A stretch of DNA of 30,665 nt from Pseudomonadota bacterium. Lineage in GTDB: Bacteria > Pseudomonadota > Alphaproteobacteria > Rhizobiales > Rhizobiaceae. Below the pieces are notes generated by a model, which worked only from the letters and a program-made list of their open reading frames with translations, did not search any database and had not been told where the DNA came from. The translations under genes and the position numbers were made by a program. The DNA lies in the NCBI GenBank assembly GCA_023444445.1, contig JAEXMK010000028.1, positions 1 through 30,665 on the forward strand, read 5' to 3'. Of the stretch, positions 16,804 through 25,503 are shown one piece after another. Numbering within the stretch: the first letter of the stretch is position 1; each line of letters begins with the position of its first letter.

Positions 16804-17733
16804 TCAGCTCCAGCCTTCGAAGAAATTGCTGCCCGCTTTGGCGCGCACCTCTTCGCCGGCCTGTCGGCCGAGTTTCGCCGCCTCCTTGCGTTTGCCGGAG
16901 ATTTCAATCCCGTGGCTTGTCTGGCCATCGGGCGTAAGGATCAGGCCGGAAAAATGGAGATCCTCGCCTTCACAGGTGGCATAACCGGCAATGGGGGTAC
17001 GACAGGAACCGTCAAGTGCCGCGAGGAAGGCACGCTCACAGGTCACGGCGTCATAGGTGGGGGCATGGTTTATGGGAGCCAGCAATTCATCCATGCGAGC
17101 GTCACCGATGCGGCTTTCAACGCCGATCGCGCCCTGGGCCGGAGCGGGGGGAAACTCTCTCGGATCGAGAATTTCCGTGGGCACCTTGTCCTTGCCGAGC
17201 CGCTTCAAGCCGGCGAAGGCAAGAAGCGTGGCATCCGCCTGGCCTTCTTCCAGTTTGCGCAGGCGTGTATCGACCAGACCGCGAAAGATGATGACGCTCA
17301 GATCCGGCCGCAGACGGCGGATCAGCGCCTGGCGGCGCAGGGATGCGGAGCCGACCACGGCGCCCTGCGGCAGCTCCAGAAGCTTTGGCGCGGTGCGGCC
17401 GATGAAGGCGTCGCGCATGTCTTCACGTGGCAGGAAGGCGGAAAGATAGAGGCCCTCAGGCAAAATAGTCGGCATGTCCTTGGAGGAATGCACGGCAATA
17501 TCGAGTTCGCCGGACAGAAGCTGATTTTCCAGTTCCTCCGTGAACAGCCCCTTGCCACCGATTTCCGACAAGGCGCGGTCTGTGATCCGATCACCCTTGG
17601 TGGATAGCACGACGACCTCGAACATGTCTTCCGGCAGACCATGCGCCGCCATCAGCCGGCTGCGGGTCTCATAGGCCTGTGCCAGCGCCAGCGGGCTGCC
17701 ACGCGTGCCGATTCGGAAAGGTTTTGTTTGCAT
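16804..17733 (-). CDS. hemC: Porphobilinogen deaminase (hydroxymethylbilane synthase)
   Basis: HemC condenses four porphobilinogen molecules into hydroxymethylbilane in the cytosol. The 309-residue protein shows [13 protein letters not shown] at the N-terminus, the catalytic aspartate Asp86 in VHSSKDMP, the substrate-binding arginines in GSASLRRQA, and Cys244 in [12 protein letters not shown], which carries the covalent dipyrromethane cofactor. Length and motif positions match the E. coli enzyme within a few residues. It is the first gene of the leftward hem unit (hemC, hemD, Mic60, hemY, TerB-like, amidotransferase) and is divergent from tsaD across 73 bases. Confidence 0.98.
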   Translation of the reverse strand: MQTKPFRIGTRGSPLALAQAYETRSRLMAAHGLPEDMFEVVVLSTKGDRITDRALSEIGGKGLFTEELENQLLSGELDIAVHSSKDMPTILPEGLYLSAFLPREDMRDAFIGRTAPKLLELPQGAVVGSASLRRQALIRRLRPDLSVIIFRGLVDTRLRKLEEGQADATLLAFAGLKRLGKDKVPTEILDPREFPPAPAQGAIGVESRIGDARMDELLAPINHAPTYDAVTCERAFLAALDGSCRTPIAGYATCEGEDLHFSGLILTPDGQTSHGIEISGKRKEAAKLGRQAGEEVRAKAGSNFFEGWS

Positions 17734-17755
17734 CCGCGTCTATCCATTGTTACCG

Positions 17756-17775
17756 GAGTTGTCTTAGACCAACTC
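17756..17775. promoter_or_regulatory. Imperfect inverted repeat in the hemC/tsaD divergent promoter region
   Basis: GAGTTGTC and GACCAACTC flank TTA and are complementary except for one unpaired base. It lies in the 73-base gap shared by hemC and tsaD, 23 bases from the hemC start. It could be an operator or overlap the promoters; no regulator can be named. Confidence 0.35.
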
Positions 17776-17806
17776 AGCGTATGACCGCAATGAACGAACA
17801 GATTTG

Positions 17807-18904
17807 ATGGCTCCCATTCTTCGTATCCTCGGCATAGAGACAAGCTGTGACGAAACCGCTGCATCCATTGTGGTTCGGCATGCGGACGGGCGTGGCGAGA
17901 TCGTCTCCGACGTCGTTTTGTCGCAGCTGGAGGAGCACAGCGCTTATGGCGGCGTGGTGCCGGAAATTGCAGCGCGCGCCCATGTCGAGGCGCTGGACAC
18001 GCTGGTGGAAGAGGCACTGGAGCAGGCGGGAGTCACTCTTGCCGATGTCGACGCCATTGCCGTCACCTCCGGTCCCGGTCTCATCGGTGGCCTGCTGGTG
18101 GGGCTGATGACCGGCAAGGCAATCGCGAAGGCCGCCGGCAAGCCGCTTTACGCCATCAATCATCTGGAAGGCCACGCGCTGACGGCGCGGCTGACCGATG
18201 GGCTGTCTTTCCCCTATCTGATGTTGCTGGTTTCCGGCGGCCACACCCAGCTGGTGCTGGTGCGCGGCGTGGACGACTATGAGCGCTGGGGAACCACCAT
18301 CGATGACGCTTTGGGTGAAGCCTTCGACAAGACAGCGAAACTTCTGGGACTGCCCTATCCCGGTGGGCCTGCCGTGGAGAAAGCGGCGGCGAAGGGTGAC
18401 CCGGACCGTTTTCCGCTTCCGCGTCCGATGGTGGGTGAAACACGGCTCGATTTTTCTTTCTCAGGCTTGAAGACAGCGGTGCGGCAGGCTGCGACCGCCA
18501 TCGCGCCGCTTTCCGAGCAGGATATTGCCGATATCTGCGCCTCGTTCCAGAAAGCGGTATCGCGCACCCTGAAGGACCGTATCGGCCGTGGCCTTGCGCG
18601 TTTCAGCCAGGAGTTTCCAAAACTGGAGACGACGCCTGCGCTGGTCGTGGCTGGCGGCGTTGCGGCCAATCAGGAAATCCGCCAGACGCTGCAGGCGCTT
18701 TGCGATACGCATGGCTTCCGTTTCGTTGCGCCGCCGCACCGGCTTTGCACGGATAATGCGGCGATGATCGCCTGGGCCGGACTGGAGCGCATGGCGGATG
18801 GCAGGCAACCCGATCCGCTGGAGGTAGCGCCGCGCTCGCGCTGGCCACTTGATGGCAATGCGGAGACCCTGATCGGCTTCGGCAAAAGGGGAGCCAAGGC
18901 CTGA
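17807..18904 (+). CDS. tsaD: tRNA N6-threonylcarbamoyladenosine transferase TsaD
   Basis: TsaD (formerly Gcp) transfers threonylcarbamoyl onto A37 of ANN-decoding tRNAs, working with TsaB and TsaE. The 365-residue product has the Kae1/TsaD features: [12 protein letters not shown] (residues 7-18), [10 protein letters not shown], the metal ligands His119 and His123 in NHLEGH, SGGHTQL, the [10 protein letters not shown] loop, and [12 protein letters not shown] near the C-terminus with the third ligand Asp. The ATG at 17807 is preferred to the adjacent TTG at 17804. Its TGA overlaps the gpsA start by one base (TGATG). The divergence of hemC and tsaD is a familiar arrangement in rhizobia. Confidence 0.97.
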   Translation: MAPILRILGIETSCDETAASIVVRHADGRGEIVSDVVLSQLEEHSAYGGVVPEIAARAHVEALDTLVEEALEQAGVTLADVDAIAVTSGPGLIGGLLVGLMTGKAIAKAAGKPLYAINHLEGHALTARLTDGLSFPYLMLLVSGGHTQLVLVRGVDDYERWGTTIDDALGEAFDKTAKLLGLPYPGGPAVEKAAAKGDPDRFPLPRPMVGETRLDFSFSGLKTAVRQAATAIAPLSEQDIADICASFQKAVSRTLKDRIGRGLARFSQEFPKLETTPALVVAGGVAANQEIRQTLQALCDTHGFRFVAPPHRLCTDNAAMIAWAGLERMADGRQPDPLEVAPRSRWPLDGNAETLIGFGKRGAKA

Positions 18905-19887
18905 TGCAGCGGGAAAAAATCGTCGTTATCGGCGCCGGCGCCTTCGGAACTGCGCTTGCCGTCGTCATTGCGTTAGAAAACCGGCACGACGTCATCTTGC
19001 TCGGCCGTGATGCATCGCTGATGGCCGATCTCAAGGTTGATCGTGTTCACGAGGCGGCTCTGCCGGGTGTCGATTTGCCGGACGCACTTGAATTTTCGGC
19101 CGAGCCGGATGTGCTGGCTGGCGCCAATATCGTGCTCTTCGCCATGCCCTCACAGGCTCATGCGGACGCGGCGCGTCATTACGGTCCTTATCTGGCTAAC
19201 GACTCTGTCATCGTCACCTGCGCCAAGGGTATCGACCGCGGCTCCGGTCGTCTGCTGACGGAGCTTCTGGAAGCGGAGCTGCCGCATCACCCGATTGCGG
19301 TCCTTTCCGGCCCAGGGTTTGCGGCGGATATCGCGCGCGGATTGCCGACAGCCATGGCGATTGCGGCTGATGATGCAGGGATTGCCGAACGGCTGGCGAC
19401 CACGATCTCCGGCAGGACCTTCCGGCTTTATGCCTCCACTGACCGCATCGGCGTGCAGCTTGGCGGAGCCTTGAAGAATGTCCTCGCCATTGCCGCCGGC
19501 ATCGTTGAAGGCGCGGGGCTTGGCGATTCCGCCCGGGCGGCGCTGATCTCGCGTGGGCTTGCCGAAATGTCGCGCCTCATCGTCGCCATGGGCGGCAAGG
19601 CCGATACGGTGCGCGGACTTTCCGGCCTTGGTGATCTGGTGCTGACGGCTACCAGCCACCAGTCGCGCAACCTGCGTTTCGGTATCGCGCTTGGCCGAGG
19701 TGAGGGCAAGGACACGTCCGGCGGGCTGGTGGAGGGCGCCTTTGCGGCTGCCGTCGCCGCGCGGCTCGGAGAAAGTCATGCCGTCGATATGCCGGTTACC
19801 GAAGCGGTCGCCGCCATCATCGATGGCAATCTAGATGTGGCAAGCGCCATGCAACAATTGATGACGCGGCCGATCACCACCGAATGA
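18904..19887 (+). CDS. gpsA: Glycerol-3-phosphate dehydrogenase [NAD(P)+]
   Basis: GpsA reduces dihydroxyacetone phosphate to sn-glycerol-3-phosphate for phospholipid synthesis. The 327-residue protein has the N-terminal dinucleotide site GAGAFGTAL (residues 10-18), FAMPSQ and TCAKGID blocks, [16 protein letters not shown], the catalytic lysine Lys191 in [14 protein letters not shown], and [17 protein letters not shown]. Length and motif order are standard. Its start codon shares one base with the tsaD stop, so the two are translationally coupled. An 87-base gap with a palindromic repeat separates it from the YciI-like gene. Confidence 0.97.
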   Translation: MQREKIVVIGAGAFGTALAVVIALENRHDVILLGRDASLMADLKVDRVHEAALPGVDLPDALEFSAEPDVLAGANIVLFAMPSQAHADAARHYGPYLANDSVIVTCAKGIDRGSGRLLTELLEAELPHHPIAVLSGPGFAADIARGLPTAMAIAADDAGIAERLATTISGRTFRLYASTDRIGVQLGGALKNVLAIAAGIVEGAGLGDSARAALISRGLAEMSRLIVAMGGKADTVRGLSGLGDLVLTATSHQSRNLRFGIALGRGEGKDTSGGLVEGAFAAAVAARLGESHAVDMPVTEAVAAIIDGNLDVASAMQQLMTRPITTE

Positions 19888-19907
19888 GGTGGGGCGGTCA
19901 AATGATG

Positions 19908-19958
19908 TTTTACGCATGTTCCGGTCCCGAAACCGCTGACGCTTCGGGGGACATGCTC
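19908..19958. repeat. RIME-like palindromic intergenic repeat, copy 2
   Basis: The element begins TTTTACGCATGTTCCGG and ends GGACATGCTC. Arms GCATGT (19914-19919) and ACATGC (19951-19956), and inner arms CCCGAA (19926-19931) and TTCGGG (19943-19948), are complementary, giving a two-tier hairpin. It shares the TTTTACGCAT-TTCCG start, the AACCGC-GACGC centre and the ATGCTC end with copy 1 at 11471. It ends five bases before the AAGGAG of the YciI-like gene, so it is in that gene's leader. Confidence 0.6.
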
Positions 19959-19962
19959 CAGC

Positions 19963-19968
19963 AAGGAG
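19963..19968 (+). promoter_or_regulatory. Ribosome binding site of the YciI-like gene
   Basis: A perfect AAGGAG lies six bases before the ATG at 19975 and fixes its start, directly after repeat copy 2. Confidence 0.8.
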
Positions 19969-19974
19969 ACGACA

Positions 19975-20268
19975 ATGCTGTTTGCCTTTATCTGCAAGGA
20001 CAAGCCCGGCCATTTGAACGTGCGCATGGAAACGCGCCCGGCGCATCTGGAACATCTGAACAAACTCAATGCAGAGGGCACGCTGAAGATCGCCGGTCCG
20101 TTTCTGGATGCCGAAGGCAAGCCGAATGGCAGCCTCGTCATCGTGGAAGCTGCCGATATCGATGCGGCCAAGGCCCTTGCCGACGCCGATCCCTATGCCA
20201 AGGCCGGCCTGTTCGAAAGCGTTGACGTGAAGCCCTATAACTGGGTTTTCAACAATCCGGGGGCGTGA
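19975..20268 (+). CDS. YciI-like protein
   Basis: A 97-residue protein of the YciI/YCII-related family, a small ferredoxin-like alpha/beta fold. Family traits are MLFAFICKDKPGH at the start, a conserved His in RPAHLEHL (about residue 24), IAGPFLDAEGKPNGSLVIVEA, and an Asp-Pro-Y segment DADPYAKAGLFESV. The His-Asp pair is thought to form the active or binding site in the family, but no reaction is firmly known. It sits six bases before the EVE-domain gene, so the two are probably co-transcribed. Confidence 0.88.
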   Translation: MLFAFICKDKPGHLNVRMETRPAHLEHLNKLNAEGTLKIAGPFLDAEGKPNGSLVIVEAADIDAAKALADADPYAKAGLFESVDVKPYNWVFNNPGA

Positions 20269-20274
20269 TCGGGC

Positions 20275-20718
20275 ATGGCGAATTATTGGCTTTACAAGTC
20301 CGAGCCGTTCAAATGGTCCTGGGAAATGCAGAAGGCAAAGGGCGAGGCTGGCGAAGAATGGACCGGCGTGCGCAATTATCAGGCGCGCAACAACATGCGC
20401 GCCATGAAAATTGGCGACAAGGGCTTCTTCTACCACTCCAATGAGGGGCTGGATGTCGTCGGCATCGTCGAAGTCTGTGCATTGTCGCATCCGGACTCGA
20501 CCGCCGAAGGCGATCTGAAATGGGATTGCGTCGATATCCGTGCCGTCTGCGATATGCCGCAACCGGTTTCGCTGAAGGATGTGAAGGCAAACCCGAAGCT
20601 GGAGAAGATGTCGCTCGTCACCTCCATGCGGCTTTCCGTGCAACCGGTAACGGAAGAGGAATATCTTGAGGTCTGCCGCATGGGCGGCCTCGCCAATCCG
20701 CCGAAATCACCGGACTGA
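20275..20718 (+). CDS. EVE-domain protein
   Basis: A 147-residue single-domain protein of the EVE (PUA-like) family, similar to human thymocyte nuclear protein 1. Diagnostic blocks are YWLYKSEP at residues 4-11, GEEWTGVRNYQARNNMRAMKIGDKGFFYHS in the first half, and DVRAV-like and SLVTSMRLSVQPVTEEEY segments in the second. EVE domains are thought to bind modified nucleobases in DNA or RNA, by relation to YTH and PUA folds; the ligand here is unknown. It lies between the YciI-like gene and the ETF-beta methyltransferase in a compact rightward unit. Confidence 0.9.
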   Translation: MANYWLYKSEPFKWSWEMQKAKGEAGEEWTGVRNYQARNNMRAMKIGDKGFFYHSNEGLDVVGIVEVCALSHPDSTAEGDLKWDCVDIRAVCDMPQPVSLKDVKANPKLEKMSLVTSMRLSVQPVTEEEYLEVCRMGGLANPPKSPD

Positions 20719-20725
20719 TGCGTCG

Positions 20726-21370
20726 GTGAGGACCGATCCCGAGCGCTTCATTCTTGGCAATACCGGCATCATGCGGCCGCCGCATGTGCCGGAGTTGCGT
20801 CTTCATCTCGCCACCGAGGCGCACGAGCTTTGGCTGAAGACGGAGGATGAACTGGAGGAGATCGGTTTGCCGCCACCGTTCTGGGCCTTCGCCTGGGCCG
20901 GCGGGCAGGGGCTTGCCCGTTATGTTCTCGACCATCCTGAGAGTGTTCGCGGCAAGCATGTGCTGGATTTCGCCAGCGGCTCCGGGCTGGTTGCCATCGC
21001 GGCAGCAAAGGCCGGTGCGAGCGAGGTTCTGGCCGCCGATATCGATCCGTGGACGGAAACAGCCATTCGGTTGAATGCGGCACTCAATGACGTGGAAATC
21101 GGCTTTACGGGGTTCGACCTGGTCGGCAAGCCGGTCGAAGCCGATGTCCTCTTGGCGGGCGACGTGTTTTACGACCGCGCCTTTGCCGATCTTCTCGTGC
21201 CGTGGTTTCTGGACCTGACGGAAAAGGGTGTAAGCGTTCTCGTCGGCGATCCGGGGCGGGCCTATCTGCCCAAAGAGCGCCTTCGCGCCGAGGCGACCTA
21301 TCAGGTGCCGGTGACGCGGGCGCTGGAAGACAGCGAAGTGAAGAAGACCACGGTGTGGCGTTTTATCTGA
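20726..21370 (+). CDS. ETF-beta (and L7/L12) lysine methyltransferase, METTL20 type
   Basis: A 214-residue SAM-dependent seven-beta-strand methyltransferase. Residues PPHVPELRLHLATEAHELW and GLPPPFWAFAWAGGQGLARYVLDH are the hallmark of the METTL20/ETFBKMT family; HVLDFASGSGLVAIAAAKAG and AADIDP form the SAM site, and GDVFYD is the family's post-motif II active-site segment. Human METTL20 methylates the beta subunit of electron transfer flavoprotein. The Agrobacterium homologue has been reported to methylate ETF-beta and ribosomal protein L7/L12 (literature knowledge, from memory). The start is uncertain: GTG at 20726, seven bases after the EVE stop, precedes the conserved RFILGNT; an ATG at 20666 would overlap the EVE gene, and an ATG at 20771 would lose conserved residues. 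Confidence 0.88.
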   Translation: MRTDPERFILGNTGIMRPPHVPELRLHLATEAHELWLKTEDELEEIGLPPPFWAFAWAGGQGLARYVLDHPESVRGKHVLDFASGSGLVAIAAAKAGASEVLAADIDPWTETAIRLNAALNDVEIGFTGFDLVGKPVEADVLLAGDVFYDRAFADLLVPWFLDLTEKGVSVLVGDPGRAYLPKERLRAEATYQVPVTRALEDSEVKKTTVWRFI

Positions 21371-21748
21371 TCAGGGTCTAATGATGCAAATGCCGTGCTC
21401 ATACGCGCAGGCGTCGTCAGCGTTTTCGGCATGGACAGAGATGATTTTTGCCTTGGGGGCTAATTGTACGCCCGCTCTATCCGTTACACCTCTTCGCGAA
21501 AATCCGCTGCTGATCGCGAAATAATTGCCGTTTCCGCGCACCCGCAGGGCTGCTATGCCGCCCACATAGGTGCCGCCGGGAAGGGTTGATGGTAACCCAT
21601 CGGTGGAGAAGCTTACCTCGGATTGATGATGCCGATATTGGTGGCGACCATAAAAATCCTCTGCCGCCGCCGGTGGCACGAAGGTGAAAATTGCTCCAGC
21701 GACCGTCATGGTCAGGGCGGCGATTCGGCTAAGTAACATGAGCTTCAT
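21371..21748 (-). CDS. Small secreted protein of unknown function
   Basis: A 125-residue product with an N-terminal signal peptide (hydrophobic segment about residues 4-24, probable cleavage after PPAAA at residue 29). The mature part is rich in His, Tyr, Gly and Ser (DFYGRHQYRHHQSE) and ends with two cysteines (ACAYEHGICIIRP) that could form a disulphide in the periplasm. I do not recognise a family. Its stop codon directly abuts the stop of the convergent methyltransferase gene, with no base between. Starts at 21748 and 21739 are both possible; GGAG lies just before the first, at a better spacing for the second. A TTG at 21772 is less likely. Its promoter region is shared with sdhCDAB. Confidence 0.65.
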   Translation of the reverse strand: MKLMLLSRIAALTMTVAGAIFTFVPPAAAEDFYGRHQYRHHQSEVSFSTDGLPSTLPGGTYVGGIAALRVRGNGNYFAISSGFSRRGVTDRAGVQLAPKAKIISVHAENADDACAYEHGICIIRP

Positions 21749-21783
21749 GCTCCGGTTTTTGAGGTTAACCAATCCTAAATTAC

Positions 21784-21807
21784 ACCTTTTCTGAATTACG
21801 TAAAGGT
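21784..21807. promoter_or_regulatory. Inverted repeat with TTACGTAA upstream of sdhCDAB
   Basis: ACCTTT (21784-21789) and AAAGGT (21802-21807) flank a core containing the palindromic octamer TTACGTAA (21796-21803). The same octamer occurs in the large palindrome before mdh. It lies between the secreted-protein gene (about 36 bases upstream of its start) and sdhC (about 240 bases upstream), so it could serve either. Confidence 0.4.
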
Positions 21808-22035
21808 AAATATTTCGAGGGCGTAAATCTTGGAAACGCTCGATTTTTTATTTTGACGCAAAAAAATTCCAAAAAAAATTCGCGAACCAATCGATTAAAT
21901 TCGAATCGGCCATGAAATGTGCTTGTGGTGATGCTCCCATGTGATTAAACGTCGCGGTTGGTGCAATGCACATTCTTTCGTCATGTGCTGTTGCTTGGGG
22001 GCGTCCTGTATGGTGGGCGCACGGGAAAACGCCGC

Positions 22036-22039
22036 GAGG
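22036..22039 (+). promoter_or_regulatory. Ribosome binding site deciding the sdhC start
   Basis: GAGG five bases before the ATG at 22045 supports that start over an in-frame ATG at 21958. The 230 bases further left are AT-rich (several A tracts around 21860-21890) and should hold the sdh promoter, which I could not place exactly. Confidence 0.55.
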
Positions 22040-22044
22040 TTCTG

Positions 22045-22437
22045 ATGGCGAATGCGACTAATAACCGGCCTCTGTCGCCGCATCTTCAAATTTACAAGCC
22101 GATTCCGACGATGGTTGCATCCATCGTGCACCGCATCACCGGCGGCGCGCTTTATTTCGGAACGCTTCTGGTTGCCTGGTGGCTGATCGCGCTCGCCTCG
22201 GGCCCTGCCTACTATGACTGGGTCAGCTGGGCGATGGGTACGATCATCGGCAGGCTCATCCTGATCGGATACACCTGGGCTCTGGTTCACCACATGCTGG
22301 GCGGTCTTCGCCACTTCATGTGGGATCTGGGTCATGGCTTCGAAAAGCACTTTACCACCAAGCTGGCAAAGGCCTCGTGGGTCGTCTCGATCTGTCTGAC
22401 CGCGCTGATCTGGGTCATTGCCCTGATCGTGCGCTGA
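22045..22437 (+). CDS. sdhC: Succinate dehydrogenase cytochrome b556 subunit
   Basis: Membrane anchor subunit of complex II, 130 residues with three hydrophobic helices. The quinone-site segment [14 protein letters not shown] (SIVHRITG is the SdhC signature) precedes helix 1, and His83 in HMLGGLRH occupies the place of the E. coli SdhC haem ligand (H-x3-G-x-R-H). First gene of sdhCDAB; its stop overlaps the GAGGA ribosome binding site of sdhD. The start [19 protein letters not shown] agrees with the family, whereas the in-frame extension to 21958 does not. Confidence 0.95.
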   Translation: MANATNNRPLSPHLQIYKPIPTMVASIVHRITGGALYFGTLLVAWWLIALASGPAYYDWVSWAMGTIIGRLILIGYTWALVHHMLGGLRHFMWDLGHGFEKHFTTKLAKASWVVSICLTALIWVIALIVR

Positions 22438-22448
22438 GGAGATTTTTC

Positions 22449-22829
22449 ATGGATATGCGTACACCTCTCGGAAAGGTTCGCGGTCTCGGCTCTGCCAAGG
22501 AGGGTACGGACCATTTCTGGCGCCAGCGCGTCACTGCGGTCGCCAACGTTCCGCTGCTGATCTTCTTCGTGATCTTCCTCATCAAATACGCCGGCGCGCC
22601 CTATCCGGAAGTCGTCGCCGCGCTGTCGAACCCGCTCGTCGCGGTCATCATGGCTCTGGTGCTGGTCTCCGGCCTCATCCACATGAAGCTCGGCATGCAG
22701 GTCATCATCGAAGACTACGTTCACGCTGAGGTTTCGAAGCTCGTTCTTCTGATGCTGAATACATTTTTCGCGATCCTCATCGGTGGCCTGTCGATCTTCG
22801 CCATCCTGAAAATCGCATTCGTAGGATAA
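22449..22829 (+). CDS. sdhD: Succinate dehydrogenase hydrophobic membrane anchor subunit
   Basis: Second membrane anchor of complex II, 126 residues with three membrane helices. [30 protein letters not shown] is the conserved alphaproteobacterial N-terminus. His78 in [15 protein letters not shown] is the likely axial haem ligand, and the DY pair (Asp89-Tyr90) corresponds to the quinone-binding tyrosine region. GAGGA at 22436-22440 is a strong ribosome binding site that overlaps the sdhC stop. In-frame codons upstream of 22449 lie in sdhC and are rejected. Confidence 0.95.
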   Translation: MDMRTPLGKVRGLGSAKEGTDHFWRQRVTAVANVPLLIFFVIFLIKYAGAPYPEVVAALSNPLVAVIMALVLVSGLIHMKLGMQVIIEDYVHAEVSKLVLLMLNTFFAILIGGLSIFAILKIAFVG

Positions 22830-22836
22830 GTTCGCC

Positions 22837-24678
22837 ATGGCTTCGATCAGTTCACCTTCCCAGAATGGCAAGGCCTACACCTATGTCGATCACTCCTATG
22901 ACGTGATCGTGGTAGGCGCCGGCGGCGCCGGTCTGCGCGCCACGCTCGGCATGGCCGAGCAGGGTTTCAAGACCGCCTGCATCACCAAGGTTTTCCCGAC
23001 GCGGTCCCACACGGTGGCAGCGCAGGGCGGCATCGCCGCATCGCTCACCAACATGACGCCCGATTGTTGGCAGTGGCACCTTTACGATACCGTAAAGGGC
23101 TCCGACTGGCTGGGCGACGTCGACGCGATGCAATATCTCGCCATGGAAGCGCCGAAGGCGGTCTATGAGCTTGAGCATTACGGCGTGCCTTTCTCGCGTA
23201 ACGAAGAAGGTAAGATCTACCAGCGCCCCTTCGGCGGCCACATGCAGAATTACGGTGAAGGCCCGCCGGTGCAGCGCACCTGCGCCGCCGCCGACCGTAC
23301 CGGCCACGCCATTCTGCACACGCTTTATGGCCAGTCGCTGCGCAACAACGCGGAATTCTTCATCGAATATTTCGCGCTCGACCTCATTATGGCGCCCGAT
23401 GGCCGCTGCACCGGCGTCGTTGCGTGGAACCTCGATGACGGCACGATCCATCGCTTCTCCGCCAAGATGGTGGTTCTGGCGACCGGCGGTTACGGCCGCG
23501 CCTATTTCTCGGCGACCTCGGCTCATACCTGCACCGGTGACGGCGGCGGCATGATCGCCCGTGCCGGCCTGCCGCTCCAGGACATGGAATTCGTGCAGTT
23601 TCACCCGACCGGCATTTATGGCGCGGGCTGCCTCATCACCGAAGGCGCACGCGGCGAAGGCGGTTATCTCGTCAACTCCGAAGGCGAACGCTTCATGGAG
23701 CGTTATGCGCCTTCCGCGAAGGACCTTGCCTCGCGCGACGTGGTGTCGCGCTGCATGACGATGGAAATCCGTGAAGGCCGCGGCGTCGGCAAGAACAAGG
23801 ATCACATCTTCCTGCATCTCGATCACCTCGATCCTGCGATCCTGCATGAGCGTCTTCCGGGCATCTCCGAAAGCGCCAAGATTTTCGCCGGCGTTGACGT
23901 GACGCGCGAGCCGATCCCGGTTCTCCCGACCGTTCACTACAATATGGGCGGCATTCCGACCAACTATTGGGGCGAAGTGCTGAACGCCGATGCCAATAAC
24001 CCGGAACGCATCGCGCCCGGCCTGATGGCTGTGGGTGAAGCCGGTTGCGCCTCGGTTCATGGCGCCAACCGTCTCGGTTCGAACTCGCTTATCGACCTCG
24101 TTGTCTTCGGCCGTGCTGCCGCCATCCGCGCAGCCCAGGTCATTGATCGCGATTCGCCGGTTCCCGCGCTTGACGTTGCGGCCTGCGACAAGATCATGGA
24201 ACGCTTCGACAGCCTGCGTTACGCCAACGGCTCGACACCGACGGCGGTGCTGCGCGACAAGATGCAGCGCGCCATGCAGGACGATGCGGCCGTGTTCCGC
24301 ACCCAGGAATCGCTCGAAAGCGGCTGCCGCCGTCTCTCGGCGATCTGGAAGGAACTGCCTGACGTCAAGGTCACCGACCGTTCGATGGTCTGGAATTCCG
24401 ATCTGGTCGAAACGCTCGAGCTTCATAATCTCATGGCCAATGCCATCACCACGGTCTACGGCGCGGAAGCGCGCAAGGAAAGCCGCGGTTCGCATGCCCG
24501 CGAGGATTTCGTCGACGGTCCGTTCGGTGGTCGCGACGACGTGAACTGGCGCAAGCATACGCTTGCCTGGGTCAGCCCCGAAGGCGACGTGAAGCTCGAT
24601 TATCGCCCGGTTCACACCGACCTCATCGCCGACGGCATCGATCCCAAAAAGATCGAGCCGAAGGCGCGCGTCTACTGA
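22837..24678 (+). CDS. sdhA: Succinate dehydrogenase flavoprotein subunit
   Basis: Catalytic subunit of complex II, 613 residues, oxidising succinate to fumarate. The FAD Rossmann motif [11 protein letters not shown] is at residues 26-36, His58 in [10 protein letters not shown] is the covalent FAD attachment site, and [20 protein letters not shown] and [19 protein letters not shown] are the standard active-site and FAD-domain blocks. The C-terminal [10 protein letters not shown] is typical. It begins seven bases after sdhD and is followed by sdhB after 15 bases. Full length with no irregularity. Confidence 0.99.
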   Translation: MASISSPSQNGKAYTYVDHSYDVIVVGAGGAGLRATLGMAEQGFKTACITKVFPTRSHTVAAQGGIAASLTNMTPDCWQWHLYDTVKGSDWLGDVDAMQYLAMEAPKAVYELEHYGVPFSRNEEGKIYQRPFGGHMQNYGEGPPVQRTCAAADRTGHAILHTLYGQSLRNNAEFFIEYFALDLIMAPDGRCTGVVAWNLDDGTIHRFSAKMVVLATGGYGRAYFSATSAHTCTGDGGGMIARAGLPLQDMEFVQFHPTGIYGAGCLITEGARGEGGYLVNSEGERFMERYAPSAKDLASRDVVSRCMTMEIREGRGVGKNKDHIFLHLDHLDPAILHERLPGISESAKIFAGVDVTREPIPVLPTVHYNMGGIPTNYWGEVLNADANNPERIAPGLMAVGEAGCASVHGANRLGSNSLIDLVVFGRAAAIRAAQVIDRDSPVPALDVAACDKIMERFDSLRYANGSTPTAVLRDKMQRAMQDDAAVFRTQESLESGCRRLSAIWKELPDVKVTDRSMVWNSDLVETLELHNLMANAITTVYGAEARKESRGSHAREDFVDGPFGGRDDVNWRKHTLAWVSPEGDVKLDYRPVHTDLIADGIDPKKIEPKARVY

Positions 24679-24693
24679 TTTGAGGAACTGGAT

Positions 24694-25473
24694 ATGGTTG
24701 AACTTGCTCTCCCCAAGAATTCCCAGATCAACGAAGGTAAAGTCTGGCCCAAGCCCGACGGCGCCAAGAATGTGCGCGAATACCGCATCTATCGCTGGAA
24801 CCCGGATGACGGCCAGAACCCGCGCATCGACACTTTCTACATCGATGTCGATGATTGCGGACCGATGGTTCTCGATGCGCTTCTCTACATCAAGAACAAT
24901 ATCGACCCGACGCTGACGCTGCGCCGATCCTGCCGCGAAGGCATCTGCGGTTCCTGCGCGATGAACATCGACGGCACCAATACGCTCGCCTGCACCAAGG
25001 GCATGGACGAGATCAACGGGACGGTGAAGGTTTATCCGCTGCCGCATATGCCCGTCGTAAAGGACCTTGTTCCCGACTTGTCGAACTTCTATGCGCAGCA
25101 CCGCTCGATCGAACCCTGGCTGAAAACGGTTTCGCCGACGCCCGCCAAGGAATGGAAGCAGAGTCATGAGGATCGCCTGAAGCTGGACGGTCTTTATGAG
25201 TGCATTCTCTGCGCCTGCTGCTCCACCTCCTGTCCCAGCTACTGGTGGAATGGCGACCGTTACCTTGGTCCCGCCGTTCTGCTGCAGGCCTATCGCTGGC
25301 TCATCGACAGTCGCGACGAGGCGACCGGCGAGCGTCTCGACAATCTCGAAGACCCGTTCCGCCTTTATCGCTGCCACACCATCATGAACTGCGCGCAGGC
25401 TTGCCCGAAGGGCTTGAACCCGGCCAAGGCGATCGCGGAAATCAAGAAGATGATGGTCGAGCGTCGCGTTTAA
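24694..25473 (+). CDS. sdhB: Succinate dehydrogenase iron-sulfur subunit
   Basis: Electron-transfer subunit of complex II, 259 residues. Cluster ligands are all present: [2Fe-2S] Cys80, Cys85, Cys88 and Cys100; and the two C-terminal motifs [12 protein letters not shown] (Cys170, 173, 176, 180) and [14 protein letters not shown] (Cys227, 233, 237), which bind the [4Fe-4S] and [3Fe-4S] clusters. A GAGGA ribosome binding site lies about seven bases before the ATG. It is the last sdh gene, followed by a terminator at 25504. Confidence 0.99.
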   Translation: MVELALPKNSQINEGKVWPKPDGAKNVREYRIYRWNPDDGQNPRIDTFYIDVDDCGPMVLDALLYIKNNIDPTLTLRRSCREGICGSCAMNIDGTNTLACTKGMDEINGTVKVYPLPHMPVVKDLVPDLSNFYAQHRSIEPWLKTVSPTPAKEWKQSHEDRLKLDGLYECILCACCSTSCPSYWWNGDRYLGPAVLLQAYRWLIDSRDEATGERLDNLEDPFRLYRCHTIMNCAQACPKGLNPAKAIAEIKKMMVERRV

Positions 25474-25503
25474 AGTCGATTCGCTGACGACAGAAAATCT
25501 ATC

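Noticed and set aside
22852..25377. An 841-codon open frame on the minus strand opposite sdhA and sdhB
   Set aside because: It is antisense to two certain genes with intact cofactor motifs. Its translation shows no domain or membrane pattern I recognise, and long antisense frames are common in GC-rich coding sequence.
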